Assembly: GCA_036260375.1 (NCBI GenBank)
Contig: DASZZZ010000101.1
Span: forward strand, 1 to 39,548
Source: DASZZZ01 sp036260375
Lineage (GTDB): Bacteria; Actinomycetota; CADDZG01; WHSQ01
DNA length: 39,548 bases
Reading direction: 5' to 3'
Position numbers and translations under genes: made by a program. Of this stretch, positions 7,363-15,872 are shown one piece after another (position 1 is the first letter of the stretch; each line of letters opens with the position of its first letter). The notes below the pieces were generated by a model, which was not told the DNA's origin, made no database searches, and saw only the letters and a program-made list of their open reading frames with translations.

Positions 7363-8979
7363 CTACAGGTAGCCGAGGTTGCGCAGCGACTCCTCGATCT
7401 GCGCCTCCTCCTCGGCGGAGTACGGCGTGGCCTCGGCCCCCGCCGCCGCCGCGGCCAGATCCATGTCGCGTACCTCGACGGGGCGCCGGTCCAGCATCGC
7501 CGCGGGCAGTGCGTCGACGATCACGCGCCCGTCGACCGGGGGCACCGCGAGCCCCGCGAGGTACAGGGCGGTCGGCGCGACGTCGTAGAGGCTCGCCCGC
7601 AGCCCCGCGCGCGGCTCGACGTCGGGCCCCGCCACGCCGAAGACGCCGTCCATGTGGTGGAAGCCGCGCGGCAGCGCCCGGTAGTCGTCGAGGACGCCCG
7701 GGCTGTAGAGGCCGTCGGACAGCTCGTAGCTGTAGGCGCGACACACGGGGAAGAGATCGGGCGCGTCGCCGGCGACGGGCCCGTCGACGACCTCCTCGCG
7801 CCGGTACACGCGGTCGACCACGGGCCGGCCGTCGTCGGGGTCGACGAGCTCGGCGAGCCGCCGCGCGACCTCGTCGCGCACGGCGTCGTAGTCGTCCGGG
7901 TCCACGATCCCGTGCGGCTCGCGGCCCGCGAGGTTGACGTAGACGCCCTGTTGAGGGATCGGTGCGGAGAACGCCTTGGTGCCCGACCAGTCGATCGACG
8001 CCTGCGCGGCCCCCTTGGCGCGCTGCCACACCGACTTCGGCAGGGCGCGCTTGGCGCGGCGCGCGAGCTTGCGGACGCCCTCGGAGCGCGTCACCGCGCC
8101 TGCGGTTCCGACGCCGAGCAGGCCCCACTCGCGCAGCGCGACGTTGACGTTGACGCTCTTGTCCTTCGGCCCGAAGCCGTGGTCCGACATCGTGACGACG
8201 TACGCGTCGGAGCCCGCCCACGCGAGCAGGTCGCCGATGACGTCGTCCATCTCGTCGAAGAAGCGCCACGCCCGCGCGCGCACCGGCGCCGCCTCGGGAC
8301 GGTCGAAGTGCTCGCAGCGGGGGTCGAGGTACTTGTAGTGGACGTGCATGAGCCGGTCCGGCGCCTCGAGCACCGCGAACAGCAGCGGGACGTCGCCGTG
8401 CTCGTCGAGCAGGAAGCGCAGGGCGCGCCGCTTCAGCGCGAGGTTGTGGCTGAGGCGCTCGATGATGTCGGTCGAACGCCAGTCGCGGTCGTAGTCGACC
8501 TCGATGTCGATCGCGTAGCCCTGAGCGTGGGTCGAGACGTCGGCCGCAAGCGATGCGGGATGCGTGAAGTTGTCGGGCGTCGCGCCGCCGCCCTCGGGCG
8601 TCAGCATGCCCGACACGGCCCACCCGTCGAGCGCCGGCGGCGGGTACGTCATCGGAACGTTGAACAGTCCGACACGCGCGCCCTGCGCGTTGGCCGCGTT
8701 CCACAGCGCGGGGGCCGCGACCCGGTCGAGACGCACGAGCCCGCCGGGGCGCTGCACGTTGCCGAGCGTGAAGCCGAAGATGCCGTGCTTGCCGGGGTTG
8801 ACGCCGGTGAAGATCGACGTCCATCCCGGCGGCGTGTACGGCGGCACGGTCGACGTCAGCACGCCGGACGCGCCGCGCTCGAGCAGAGTTCGGAGCTTCG
8901 GCATGTGGCCGGCCTCGAAGGCGGGATCGAGGACCGAGAACGTCATGCCGTCGAGACCGAGCATCAGCACGCGGTTCAC
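7363..8979 (-). CDS. Type I phosphodiesterase / nucleotide pyrophosphatase family protein (AlkP superfamily)
   Basis: 538 residues and clearly a paralogue of the 2796-4424 protein. 'GLDGMTFSVLDPAFEAGHMP' starts the fold, the nucleophile region is 'PYTPPGWTSIFTGVNPG', the middle metal pair lies in 'EAPDRLMHVHY', then 'MSDHGF' and a late 'GFHHMDG'. It ends 'ESLRNLGYL'. No signal peptide is seen. The GTG start has AGGAGG 5 bases upstream and shares GTGA with the stop of the CDP-alcohol phosphotransferase, so it is the last gene of a coupled operon: glycosyltransferase, phosphotransferase, phosphodiesterase. Hydrolysis or transfer of a phosphodiester head group on the product of the previous gene is a reasonable inference. 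Confidence 0.9.
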   Translation of the reverse strand: MNRVLMLGLDGMTFSVLDPAFEAGHMPKLRTLLERGASGVLTSTVPPYTPPGWTSIFTGVNPGKHGIFGFTLGNVQRPGGLVRLDRVAAPALWNAANAQGARVGLFNVPMTYPPPALDGWAVSGMLTPEGGGATPDNFTHPASLAADVSTHAQGYAIDIEVDYDRDWRSTDIIERLSHNLALKRRALRFLLDEHGDVPLLFAVLEAPDRLMHVHYKYLDPRCEHFDRPEAAPVRARAWRFFDEMDDVIGDLLAWAGSDAYVVTMSDHGFGPKDKSVNVNVALREWGLLGVGTAGAVTRSEGVRKLARRAKRALPKSVWQRAKGAAQASIDWSGTKAFSAPIPQQGVYVNLAGREPHGIVDPDDYDAVRDEVARRLAELVDPDDGRPVVDRVYRREEVVDGPVAGDAPDLFPVCRAYSYELSDGLYSPGVLDDYRALPRGFHHMDGVFGVAGPDVEPRAGLRASLYDVAPTALYLAGLAVPPVDGRVIVDALPAAMLDRRPVEVRDMDLAAAAAGAEATPYSAEEEAQIEESLRNLGYL

Positions 8980-9635
8980 CGGAGCCTCCTGTACACGGTC
9001 AGCAGGATAGCGGCGCACACCATCGCGATCCCCACCGCGAGCGCCGGCACGACGAGCCCCGCGAGCGGTCCGAACACGAACACGATCGCCTGCACGTCGG
9101 GCATGCCGGGGTTCGGCAGCAGCCTGCGACGCGCGAGCGCGCGCGACCACCGGCCCCCCAGCCCCGCGCCCGGCTCCGGCTTGTCGGCGCCCGAGATCTC
9201 GAGGAAGTAGTACGCGAGCACCGCGTACACGACGATCCACCACACGTCCGAGCGCGTGTCACCCGACGTCCACAGGAACACGGCGAGGCCGAGGATCGCG
9301 CTGGCGCGGCGGCCGCCGTCGGCGAGGTGGTCGAGCGCCTCGCCGCGCGCGCTCGTGACGTCCAGCGCGCGCGCGAGCTTGCCGTCGACGCAGTCGAACA
9401 GGAACGCGAGGTAGAAGAGCGCCGCGCCGGCGACGAGCGCGGCGCGCGTCCCGAGCGCGAACACCGGCCCGACGGCGAGCCCGAGCAACAGCGCGACCGC
9501 CGTGACCGCGTCGGGCGACACGCGTCGCGCCGCGAGCACGCGCGCGAGCGGGACCGCCACGGGGTCGGTCGCCAGGACCGTGAACCAGTAGTCGCGCTTC
9601 TTTGCGCCGACCGGCGCCTCCGCGGGTTCCGTCAC
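8976..9635 (-). CDS. CDP-alcohol phosphatidyltransferase family membrane enzyme
   Basis: 219 residues with several TM helices. The family signature is intact: DG-x2-AR-x8-G-x3-D-x3-D spelled by 'DGKLAR' followed by 'GEALDHLAD' (about residues 92-117). Such enzymes move a phosphoalcohol or phosphosugar from a CDP-activated donor to an acceptor lipid or polyol (for example PgsA, PI synthase). The acceptor is unknown. It is coupled by GTGA overlaps to the GT2 gene before it and the phosphodiesterase after it, suggesting synthesis of a glycosylated or phosphodiester-linked lipid or polymer rather than housekeeping phospholipid. Confidence 0.88.
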   Translation of the reverse strand: MTEPAEAPVGAKKRDYWFTVLATDPVAVPLARVLAARRVSPDAVTAVALLLGLAVGPVFALGTRAALVAGAALFYLAFLFDCVDGKLARALDVTSARGEALDHLADGGRRASAILGLAVFLWTSGDTRSDVWWIVVYAVLAYYFLEISGADKPEPGAGLGGRWSRALARRRLLPNPGMPDVQAIVFVFGPLAGLVVPALAVGIAMVCAAILLTVYRRLR

Positions 9636-10588
9636 GCGCGCGCCCGCTCGAGCGCGGGGTCGACGAGTCCGCGGCCGCGCGCCTGCTCCCACGCGCCGGC
9701 CACGAGCCCGGTGACTAGTCCGCGGTCGCGCGTCTGCAGCGCCTTGCCGACGTTGAGCAGGAACAGTCCCAGCAGCGCCCACCACAGCGCCGCCCTGTGG
9801 CGCGCGTCCTGCGGCATCAGCTTGCGGTGCAGGTAGAACTGGTTCGCGAGGTTCATTCGCTGGAGCTGGTGCGAGTTCATCCGCGACGCGCCGCTCTTGA
9901 GGTGGTCGCACTTCGCGCGCGGCGTCTGTATCAACGTGTAGCGGCGCGACACCCGGTACGAGAAGTCGATGTCCTCCTTGTACGCGTAGCCCGACAACGC
10001 CTCGTCGAAGCGGTCGTGCGCGAACACCGCGCGCCGGTACGACATGAACCAGCCGTTGAAGTACTCGACCTTGCGCACGCCGGCCGACTCCGACACGCCC
10101 TCGACGTAGAAGCCCGCGCGCACGCGCCCGCTCGCCTCGGGCCACCACCCGCCGATCCCGAACAGACGCCGGTACACGCGCGTGAGCAGGGCGGGGCGCG
10201 CGGGACGAACGGGGGCCGCGCGCACGCCGCCGAGCTCGTCGCCCCAGCGGTCGTACTCGTCGAGCACGCGCTCGTGGCAGTCGGGCGCGAGCGCGACGTC
10301 GTCGTCGACGAAGAACACCGGGTCGCCCGTCGTCCGGTCGATTCCGACGTTGCGTTGCACCGTGAGGCCACGCGGCGCGGGGTGGTGGTAGTCGAGCGCG
10401 AGGCTCGCGTCCGCGCACAGCGCCTCGATCCGGGCGCGCGCGGGCGTGTCGTCGCTCGAGTCGACGATGCACAGCTCCGCCGGGAGCACGGTCTGGGCGA
10501 CGAGGCTCTCGACCGTCCGCACGAGGTCGTCCGGACGGTTGCGGGTCGCGATCACGAACGCCGAGCCCGCCCGTCTTCGGTCCGTCAT
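9632..10588 (-). CDS. Family 2 glycosyltransferase
   Basis: 318 residues. A GT-A nucleotide-binding half has 'FVIATRNRPDDLVRTVESL' and a metal-binding 'FVDDDVAL'; the acceptor half has 'EYFNGWFMSYRR' and 'YKEDIDFSYR' (an ED-type catalytic-base region). The C-terminus has one hydrophobic stretch ('ALLGLFLLNVGKAL'), possibly membrane association. It would add a sugar from a nucleotide-sugar. The ATG at 10588 has TACCCT 10 nt upstream and no clear Shine-Dalgarno, so a very short leader is likely. First gene of the three-gene minus-strand operon; divergent from the FG-GAP gene. Confidence 0.9.
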   Translation of the reverse strand: MTDRRRAGSAFVIATRNRPDDLVRTVESLVAQTVLPAELCIVDSSDDTPARARIEALCADASLALDYHHPAPRGLTVQRNVGIDRTTGDPVFFVDDDVALAPDCHERVLDEYDRWGDELGGVRAAPVRPARPALLTRVYRRLFGIGGWWPEASGRVRAGFYVEGVSESAGVRKVEYFNGWFMSYRRAVFAHDRFDEALSGYAYKEDIDFSYRVSRRYTLIQTPRAKCDHLKSGASRMNSHQLQRMNLANQFYLHRKLMPQDARHRAALWWALLGLFLLNVGKALQTRDRGLVTGLVAGAWEQARGRGLVDPALERARA

Positions 10589-10695
10589 ACGGAAGGGCAG
10601 GGTAGCGCGGCGAGGTGCGGCGCAGGAACCGGGCGTCGCTATCCTCGGGCGGCCGGCGCCGGGACGACCCGGCGCCCCGACCACGGGACCTACGC

Positions 10696-12183
10696 GTGCA
10701 CGATCCGCTCTCCCGCACGACGCTCGCGCCGGTCGCGGCCGCGCTCGTCGCCGCGGCGTGCGTGTCCGGCGGCGAGGACACCCGCCGCGACGACCGCGCG
10801 GCGCGCCCGCCGCGCTGTACGAGCCCGTGCTTCCGCGACGTGACGGCGGACGCGGGCCTCGACCGGACGCCGGCGAGGACGTGGGGCGCGGCGTGGGCGG
10901 ACTTCGACTCCGACGGCGACCCCGACCTCGTCGCGGGACGGCACTTCGACCCGTCGCCGCTGTACGTGTCCGCCGGCGGCCGCCTCGCGCCGCGCCCGTT
11001 GCCGCACGGACGCGGCTTCGACCGGCACTCGTGCGCGTGGGGCGAGGCGACGGGCGACGGCTCGCCGGATCTGGCGTGCGTCCAGGGCGCCGAGCACGGC
11101 ACCGGACGCGGGCCGAACCAGCTCCTGACGCGCCGCCGCGGCCGGCTCGTCGACGTCGCGCCGGAGCTGGGCGTCGACGACCCGCTCGGCCGCGGCCGGA
11201 CCGTGAGCTGGCTCGACTACGACTCCGACGGCGACCTCGACCTGTTCGTCGGCAACGAGCTGCGCGCCGGGGCTCCCAACGTCCTGTTCCGCAACGACCG
11301 GGGCGCGTTCCGGCGCGTCGACGCGGGCGTGTCCGACGAGCTGTCGACCGAGGCGGTCGCGTGGGCCGACTGGGACCGCGACGGCGACCCCGACGTCCTC
11401 GTGCTCGGCGGCGAGCTCCGCGGGGCGCGCCTCTACGAGAACCGCGGCGGGCGCTTCGTCGGGGGCCGGCTGGGCGCCGCCCCGGGGGCGTGGACGTCTG
11501 CGAGCTGGGGCGACTTCGACGGCGACGGCTGGCCCGACCTGCACCTCGTCCGCCCCGGGCGCTCGCTCGTCCTGCGCAACCGGCGCGCTCGCCTGCGCCC
11601 CGCCGACGACCGCCGCGTGCGCCACGCGGTGACGAGCGCGTGGCTCGACGCGGATTCCGACGGCGACCTCGACGCGCTCGTGGTCCGCGGGGCGCGCACG
11701 GGCGCCAACCCGCCCGACGTCCTCCTGCGGCGCGCCCGCGGGCGCTTCGAGCCGGCCCGGACGCCGGCGCTGGCCGGACCCCGCGCCGGGAGCGGCGACG
11801 CGGCCGCCGTCGCCGACTTCGATCGCGACGGCCGCGCCGACGTCTACGTCTCGAACGGGTGGCGCCACCGGCGCGGCCCCGCGGTGCTGCTCTCGGGCCG
11901 CAGCGGGACCGGGATCGGAGTCGACCTCGACGGCGGCCGCTGGAACCCGCTCGGGATCGGGGCGGTCGTGCGCGTCGCCGCCGGGGGCCGGATACGCCGC
12001 CACGCGGTCACGGACGGCGTCGCCTACCGCGCGCAGTCCGAGCCCGGCTACGTCGTCGCCGGGCTCGGCGACGCGCCCGCCGCGCGCGTCGCCGTGACGT
12101 GGCCGGGCGGGACGCGCGACTGCGTGCGCGCCGCCGCCGGCGACGTCGTCGTGGTGAGCGAGGGCCGGCATCCGTGCGGATGA
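10696..12183 (+). CDS. FG-GAP/VCBS repeat lipoprotein, CRTAC1-like with ASPIC/UnbV C-terminus
   Basis: 495 residues. The GTG start gives a short lipoprotein signal ending in 'LVAAAC' (Cys about residue 22). Repeated calcium-binding loops of beta-propeller FG-GAP type follow: 'DFDSDGDPDLVAG', 'DYDSDGDLDLFVG', 'DWDRDGDPDVLVL', 'DFDGDGWPDLHLV', 'DADSDGDLDALVV', 'DFDRDGRADVYVS'. The C-terminal part ('NPLGIGAVVRVAAGG', 'VTWPGG') matches the ASPIC/UnbV domain of CRTAC1-family proteins. A lipid-anchored extracellular binding role is inferred. TATCCT (10637-10642) is a candidate -10. The stop overlaps the next ATG as ATGA, so it is coupled to the permuted AlkP enzyme and may be its partner. Confidence 0.88.
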   Translation: MHDPLSRTTLAPVAAALVAAACVSGGEDTRRDDRAARPPRCTSPCFRDVTADAGLDRTPARTWGAAWADFDSDGDPDLVAGRHFDPSPLYVSAGGRLAPRPLPHGRGFDRHSCAWGEATGDGSPDLACVQGAEHGTGRGPNQLLTRRRGRLVDVAPELGVDDPLGRGRTVSWLDYDSDGDLDLFVGNELRAGAPNVLFRNDRGAFRRVDAGVSDELSTEAVAWADWDRDGDPDVLVLGGELRGARLYENRGGRFVGGRLGAAPGAWTSASWGDFDGDGWPDLHLVRPGRSLVLRNRRARLRPADDRRVRHAVTSAWLDADSDGDLDALVVRGARTGANPPDVLLRRARGRFEPARTPALAGPRAGSGDAAAVADFDRDGRADVYVSNGWRHRRGPAVLLSGRSGTGIGVDLDGGRWNPLGIGAVVRVAAGGRIRRHAVTDGVAYRAQSEPGYVVAGLGDAPAARVAVTWPGGTRDCVRAAAGDVVVVSEGRHPCG

Positions 12184-13865
12184 GGGCCGCGGCGGCCGTC
12201 GCGGTCGCGCTCGCGGTCGGGGCCGCCGCGGTCGCGCTCACGCGCGCGACCGAGGACGAGCGCGCCGCGCGCGACGACGGCGCGCCGGCCGTGCGCCCGT
12301 GCGACGTCGACCGCCGGCTCCTCGAGCGCGTCGCGCGCGGCTACGTCCCCCACCGCTCCGGCGACGTCGTGACGATCGAGCGCCTCCCGCACGGCTACGG
12401 CACGCGCCACTCGACGCCGTACCCCTACACGCAGGAAGTGCCGCTGCTGCTGTACGGGCCCGGCTACGTGCGCGCCGGCGTCGCGCCGCGCCGTCCCGTG
12501 ACCGTCGCCGACCTCGCGCCGACGTACGCCGAGCTGCTCGGCTTCGACGCGTTCCCGCGGCGCGACGGACGCGTGCTGCGCGACGCGCTCGTGCCCGCGG
12601 CCGAGCGGCCCGTCCCTCCGGCTGTGATCGTCACGGTGGTGTGGGACGGAGGCGGCGACAACGTCCTGCGGCAGTGGCCGGGGGCATGGCCGCGCCTGCG
12701 CGCGCTCGCACGCCGCGCCGCGTGGTACCGCAACGCGACCGTCGGGTCGTCGCCGTCGATCACGCCGTCGGTCCACGCGACGATCGGCACCGGCGCGTTC
12801 CCGTCCGGGCACGGCATCCCCGACATCAAGATGCGCGTCGGGGCGCGCATCGTCGACGCGTGGGAGGGCGAGTCGCCGCGCAACCTGCGCATGCGCACGC
12901 TCGCCGACCTCTTCGACGCGGCGCACGGCAACGAGCCGCTCGTCGGGCTGGTGGCGCGCGACTTCTGGCACGCCGGCATGATCGGCCACGGCTCGTTTCT
13001 GCCCGAGGGCGACCGCGATGTCGCCGTGCTCGACGACCTCGACGCGGTCGAGTTCCACACCAACGAACGCTTCTACGAGCTGCCCCCATATCTGCTCGGC
13101 GTCGACGGCCTCGACGCGCTCGTCGACGAGCTCGACCAGCGCGACGGGCGCGCCGACGGCCGCTGGCTCGGCAACCCGCTCGTGTTCGACGGCCGCATCC
13201 GCCAGACGCCGGCGTGGTCGGTGCTGCAGACGCGCAAGATCGTGCAGCTGCTCCGAACCGAGGGGTTCGGCGCCGACGACGTGCCCGACCTCTTCTTCAC
13301 CAACTACAAGAGCGTCGACCTCGCCGGGCACTACTGGGACCTCTACGCGCCCGAGGTGCGCGACGACCTCGCCGAGCAGGACCGCCAGCTGGCGCTCCTC
13401 GTCGACACCCTCGACCGCGTCGTGGGCCGCGGGCGTTACGTGCTCGCGCTCACCGCCGACCACGGGCTCGCGCCGCACCCCGGATCGCGCGACGGGTGGT
13501 CGATCGACGCAGCCGAGATGAAGGCCGACGTCGAGCGGGCGCTCGCGCCGCGCTCACGGCGCCCGCTCGTCGTGTCGCACCGCGGCTACCAGCTGTACCT
13601 CGACCACGGCGTCATGCGGGCCGAGGGCGTGAGCGCGGACGACGTCGCCGCGTTCGTGCGCGACTACAGGCTCGGCGACAACGTCTCGGACGCCAACCGC
13701 TCCCGGCTCCCGAAGTTCGACGACCGCCGGCGCGAGCGCCTCTACCTCACGGCACTGACTCCCGAGGAGCTCTTCGACGCGCTCGACTGTGGTGCTCAGG
13801 CCCGGCGCGCGCGCAGCGCGTCGAGCGCCGCGCGCGCGACGAACTCGGCGTTGCCGAGCAGATAG
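12180..13865 (+). CDS. Membrane-anchored AlkP-superfamily hydrolase with circularly permuted domain order
   Basis: 561 residues. N-terminal TM anchor (about 3-20). Residues 50-130 hold the segment normally found at the C-terminus of PafA/NPP-type enzymes: 'HRSGDVVTIERLPHGYGTRH' (His77), then 'VPLLLYGPGYV' and 'VADLAPTYAELLGF'. The catalytic core follows: metal Asp156 in 'VVWDGGG', nucleophile Thr195 in 'SPSITPSVHATIGTG', Asp380/His384 in 'SVDLAGHYW', Asp427/His428 in 'TADHGL'. All expected metal ligands can be placed if the order is permuted. It likely cleaves phosphate mono- or diesters outside the membrane. The last 23 residues run 70 bases into the convergent WecG gene; the family-like part ends near 'LFDALDC', so a stop has probably been lost. 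Confidence 0.85.
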   Translation: MRAAAAVAVALAVGAAAVALTRATEDERAARDDGAPAVRPCDVDRRLLERVARGYVPHRSGDVVTIERLPHGYGTRHSTPYPYTQEVPLLLYGPGYVRAGVAPRRPVTVADLAPTYAELLGFDAFPRRDGRVLRDALVPAAERPVPPAVIVTVVWDGGGDNVLRQWPGAWPRLRALARRAAWYRNATVGSSPSITPSVHATIGTGAFPSGHGIPDIKMRVGARIVDAWEGESPRNLRMRTLADLFDAAHGNEPLVGLVARDFWHAGMIGHGSFLPEGDRDVAVLDDLDAVEFHTNERFYELPPYLLGVDGLDALVDELDQRDGRADGRWLGNPLVFDGRIRQTPAWSVLQTRKIVQLLRTEGFGADDVPDLFFTNYKSVDLAGHYWDLYAPEVRDDLAEQDRQLALLVDTLDRVVGRGRYVLALTADHGLAPHPGSRDGWSIDAAEMKADVERALAPRSRRPLVVSHRGYQLYLDHGVMRAEGVSADDVAAFVRDYRLGDNVSDANRSRLPKFDDRRRERLYLTALTPEELFDALDCGAQARRARSASSAARATNSALPSR

Positions 13866-14548
13866 CGGCGCCACATCCGCCGCGGCTCCTGGTACAGGCG
13901 GAAGAGCCACTCGATCCCCAATCGGTTCATCCACGCGGGCGCGCGCGGGACGACGCCGGCGGCGAAGTCGAAGAACGCGCCGACCCCGACGCCGAGGCGC
14001 GCGCCGGTCGCGGCGAGGTTGTCGGCGAGCCAGCGCTCCTGAAGCGGGTTGCCCATCGCGACCATCACGACCGCGGCCCCCGACGCGCGCACGGCGGCCG
14101 CGACGTCGTCGTCGTGCGCGCGCTCGAAGTATCCATCGCGCGTCCCCGCGACGCGCAGGTCGGGGATCAGCGCGCGCATGCGCGCCGCGGCGCGCTCGGC
14201 GACGCCCGGACGCGCGCCGAGGAAGTAGACCGGCCACGCACGCCGGGCGGCGAGCTCGAGGATGCGCGGGTTGAAGTCGCTGCCGTTGAGGTTGGCCGGG
14301 AAGCGAGCCCCGCGCATGCGCGCCGCGAGCGCGACGCCGGCCCCGTCGTTGAGGACGAGCGCCGCCGAGCGCAGCAGCTCGAGATACGAGGGATCGCGGC
14401 GCGCGAGGTTGAGCGTGTGCGCGTTGACGTAGGCGACGAGCGCGGGGGCCGGGTCGTCGGCGAGCCGCTCGACCTCCACGAGCGCGGCGCGCGCGTCCAT
14501 GCGCGCGATGGGCACGCCGAGGACCTCGAGCGTCGGATGCTGCGTCAC
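13796..14548 (-). CDS. WecG/TagA/CpsF family glycosyltransferase
   Basis: 250 residues, normal family length. 'YVNAHTLNLARRD', 'LNDGAGVALAARMRG' (the DG.G donor/acceptor motif), 'PVYFLGARPG', 'MVAMGNPLQERWL' and 'GVGAFFDFAAG' are the usual blocks. The family transfers N-acetylmannosamine or a related sugar from UDP to a lipid-diphosphate-linked first sugar in ECA, teichoic acid or capsule synthesis. It probably adds the second sugar to the lipid started by a WbaP-like enzyme. The GTG start has no strong Shine-Dalgarno; CACTGT lies 6 nt upstream, a weak match to the leaderless pattern. The 3' end overlaps the convergent AlkP gene by 70 bases. Confidence 0.9.
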   Translation of the reverse strand: MTQHPTLEVLGVPIARMDARAALVEVERLADDPAPALVAYVNAHTLNLARRDPSYLELLRSAALVLNDGAGVALAARMRGARFPANLNGSDFNPRILELAARRAWPVYFLGARPGVAERAAARMRALIPDLRVAGTRDGYFERAHDDDVAAAVRASGAAVVMVAMGNPLQERWLADNLAATGARLGVGVGAFFDFAAGVVPRAPAWMNRLGIEWLFRLYQEPRRMWRRYLLGNAEFVARAALDALRARRA

Positions 14549-14645
14549 GGCGCCACAGTGTGCCAAAGCCGATGGCGCGCCGGGCACCGTTAGGATGCGG
14601 GCGACGAGCGGCCCCCGGGCCGCCCCACGGTTCCACGGAGGTGAC

Positions 14646-15872
14646 GTGCCCCCCAACGTCCTGTTGCTGGCGGTCGACTCGCTGCGCGCCGACGCGGTCT
14701 ACGGCGACCACGTCGCGACGCCGACGTTCGACGCGCTCGCCGCACGCGGCGCGGTGTTCCGCCAGTGCGTGTCGACGACGACGTCGACGACGCCGTCGTT
14801 CTCGTCGATCCTCACCGGCTGCTACCCGCCCGTGCACGGCGTGCGCGGGCTCCAGGGCTACCGTCTGTCGCCCCAGGTGACGACGATGGCCGAGGCGTTC
14901 GGCGCCGCCGGCTACGCCACGCACGCCGAGGTCACTGGCCCGCTCGTGCCCGAGACGGGCGTGCTGCGCGGCTTCGCCGACGCGCGCCATCGCCCCGGCT
15001 ACAAGGTCGAGTTCATGGGCTGGCGCGACGAGATCGTGACGCGCATGCGCGGCTACCGCGCGCCGTGGCTCATGCTCCTGCACGTGTGGGAGGTGCACCG
15101 TCCGTACCGGCCCCCGCCCGACCACGTCAAACGCTGGGACCGCGCCGGCTACGAGGCGGTCGTGCGCGCGGTCGACGAGGGCATCGCCCCGGTGCTCGAC
15201 GCCGCCGGGGACGACACGATCGTCGTCCTCACCGGCGACCACGGCGAGGAGTACCCCGACACGGCGCTCACGCAGAAGCTGCATCGCGTCGCGCGCGTGT
15301 CGCGCCGGCGCCTCAAGCTCGGGAGGTGGTTCCCGTACCTCGACAAGCGCCTTGCCGGGATGGCGCTCGGCCACGGGTTCGCGCTGTGGGAGCACCTCGT
15401 GCGCGTGCCGCTCGTCGTCGCCGGGCCCGGCGTGCCGCACGTCGAGGTCGACGACCAGGCGCGCCACGTCGACCTCCTGCCGACGCTCGCCGACCTATGC
15501 GGGGTGCCGCTCGACAAGCCCGTCAACGGACGGAGCCTGCGGCCGTTGCTCGAGGGCGCGTCGCTGCCCGAGGAGCCCGCGTACATGGAGGCGGTCGGCG
15601 TCAAGCTCGAGGGCAACCGCATCGCCGGCGTCCGCACTCCGGACTGGAAGCTCCTCAAGCCGGGCGAGGGCCGTCCCGCGCTCTACAGGCTCGACGGCGG
15701 ATCGCCCCCCGACGAGAAGCACAACGTCATCTCGCGCTACCCGGAGATCGCGCACCGGCTCGAATCGTTCCTCGAGTCGGTCGCGGCGCAGGAGGTCGTC
15801 GCGGAGTCGGGCATGACCGGGGAGGAGGAGGCGGTCGTCGAGCAGCACCTGCGCGACCTCGGCTACCTGTGA
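14646..15872 (+). CDS. Sulfatase-fold hydrolase with Thr at the nucleophile position
   Basis: 408 residues in normal sulfatase order: 'NVLLLAVDSLRAD' at the start, 'TTPSFSSILTG' at the nucleophile, 'TGDHGEE' (about 200), 'GHGFALWEHLVRVPLVVAGP' and 'DLLPTLADLCG'. The Cys or Ser that becomes formylglycine (C/S-x-P-S-R) is Thr here and the R is F, so it is not a conventional sulfatase. Thr nucleophiles occur in phosphoglycerol transferases and phosphatases of this fold, so phosphoester chemistry is more likely. No signal peptide or TM is obvious. It ends 'EQHLRDLGYL'. GTG start with GGAGG upstream (14637-14641); TAGGAT at 14591 is a probable -10. Coupled by GTGA to the sulfotransferase. Confidence 0.82.
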   Translation: MPPNVLLLAVDSLRADAVYGDHVATPTFDALAARGAVFRQCVSTTTSTTPSFSSILTGCYPPVHGVRGLQGYRLSPQVTTMAEAFGAAGYATHAEVTGPLVPETGVLRGFADARHRPGYKVEFMGWRDEIVTRMRGYRAPWLMLLHVWEVHRPYRPPPDHVKRWDRAGYEAVVRAVDEGIAPVLDAAGDDTIVVLTGDHGEEYPDTALTQKLHRVARVSRRRLKLGRWFPYLDKRLAGMALGHGFALWEHLVRVPLVVAGPGVPHVEVDDQARHVDLLPTLADLCGVPLDKPVNGRSLRPLLEGASLPEEPAYMEAVGVKLEGNRIAGVRTPDWKLLKPGEGRPALYRLDGGSPPDEKHNVISRYPEIAHRLESFLESVAAQEVVAESGMTGEEEAVVEQHLRDLGYL

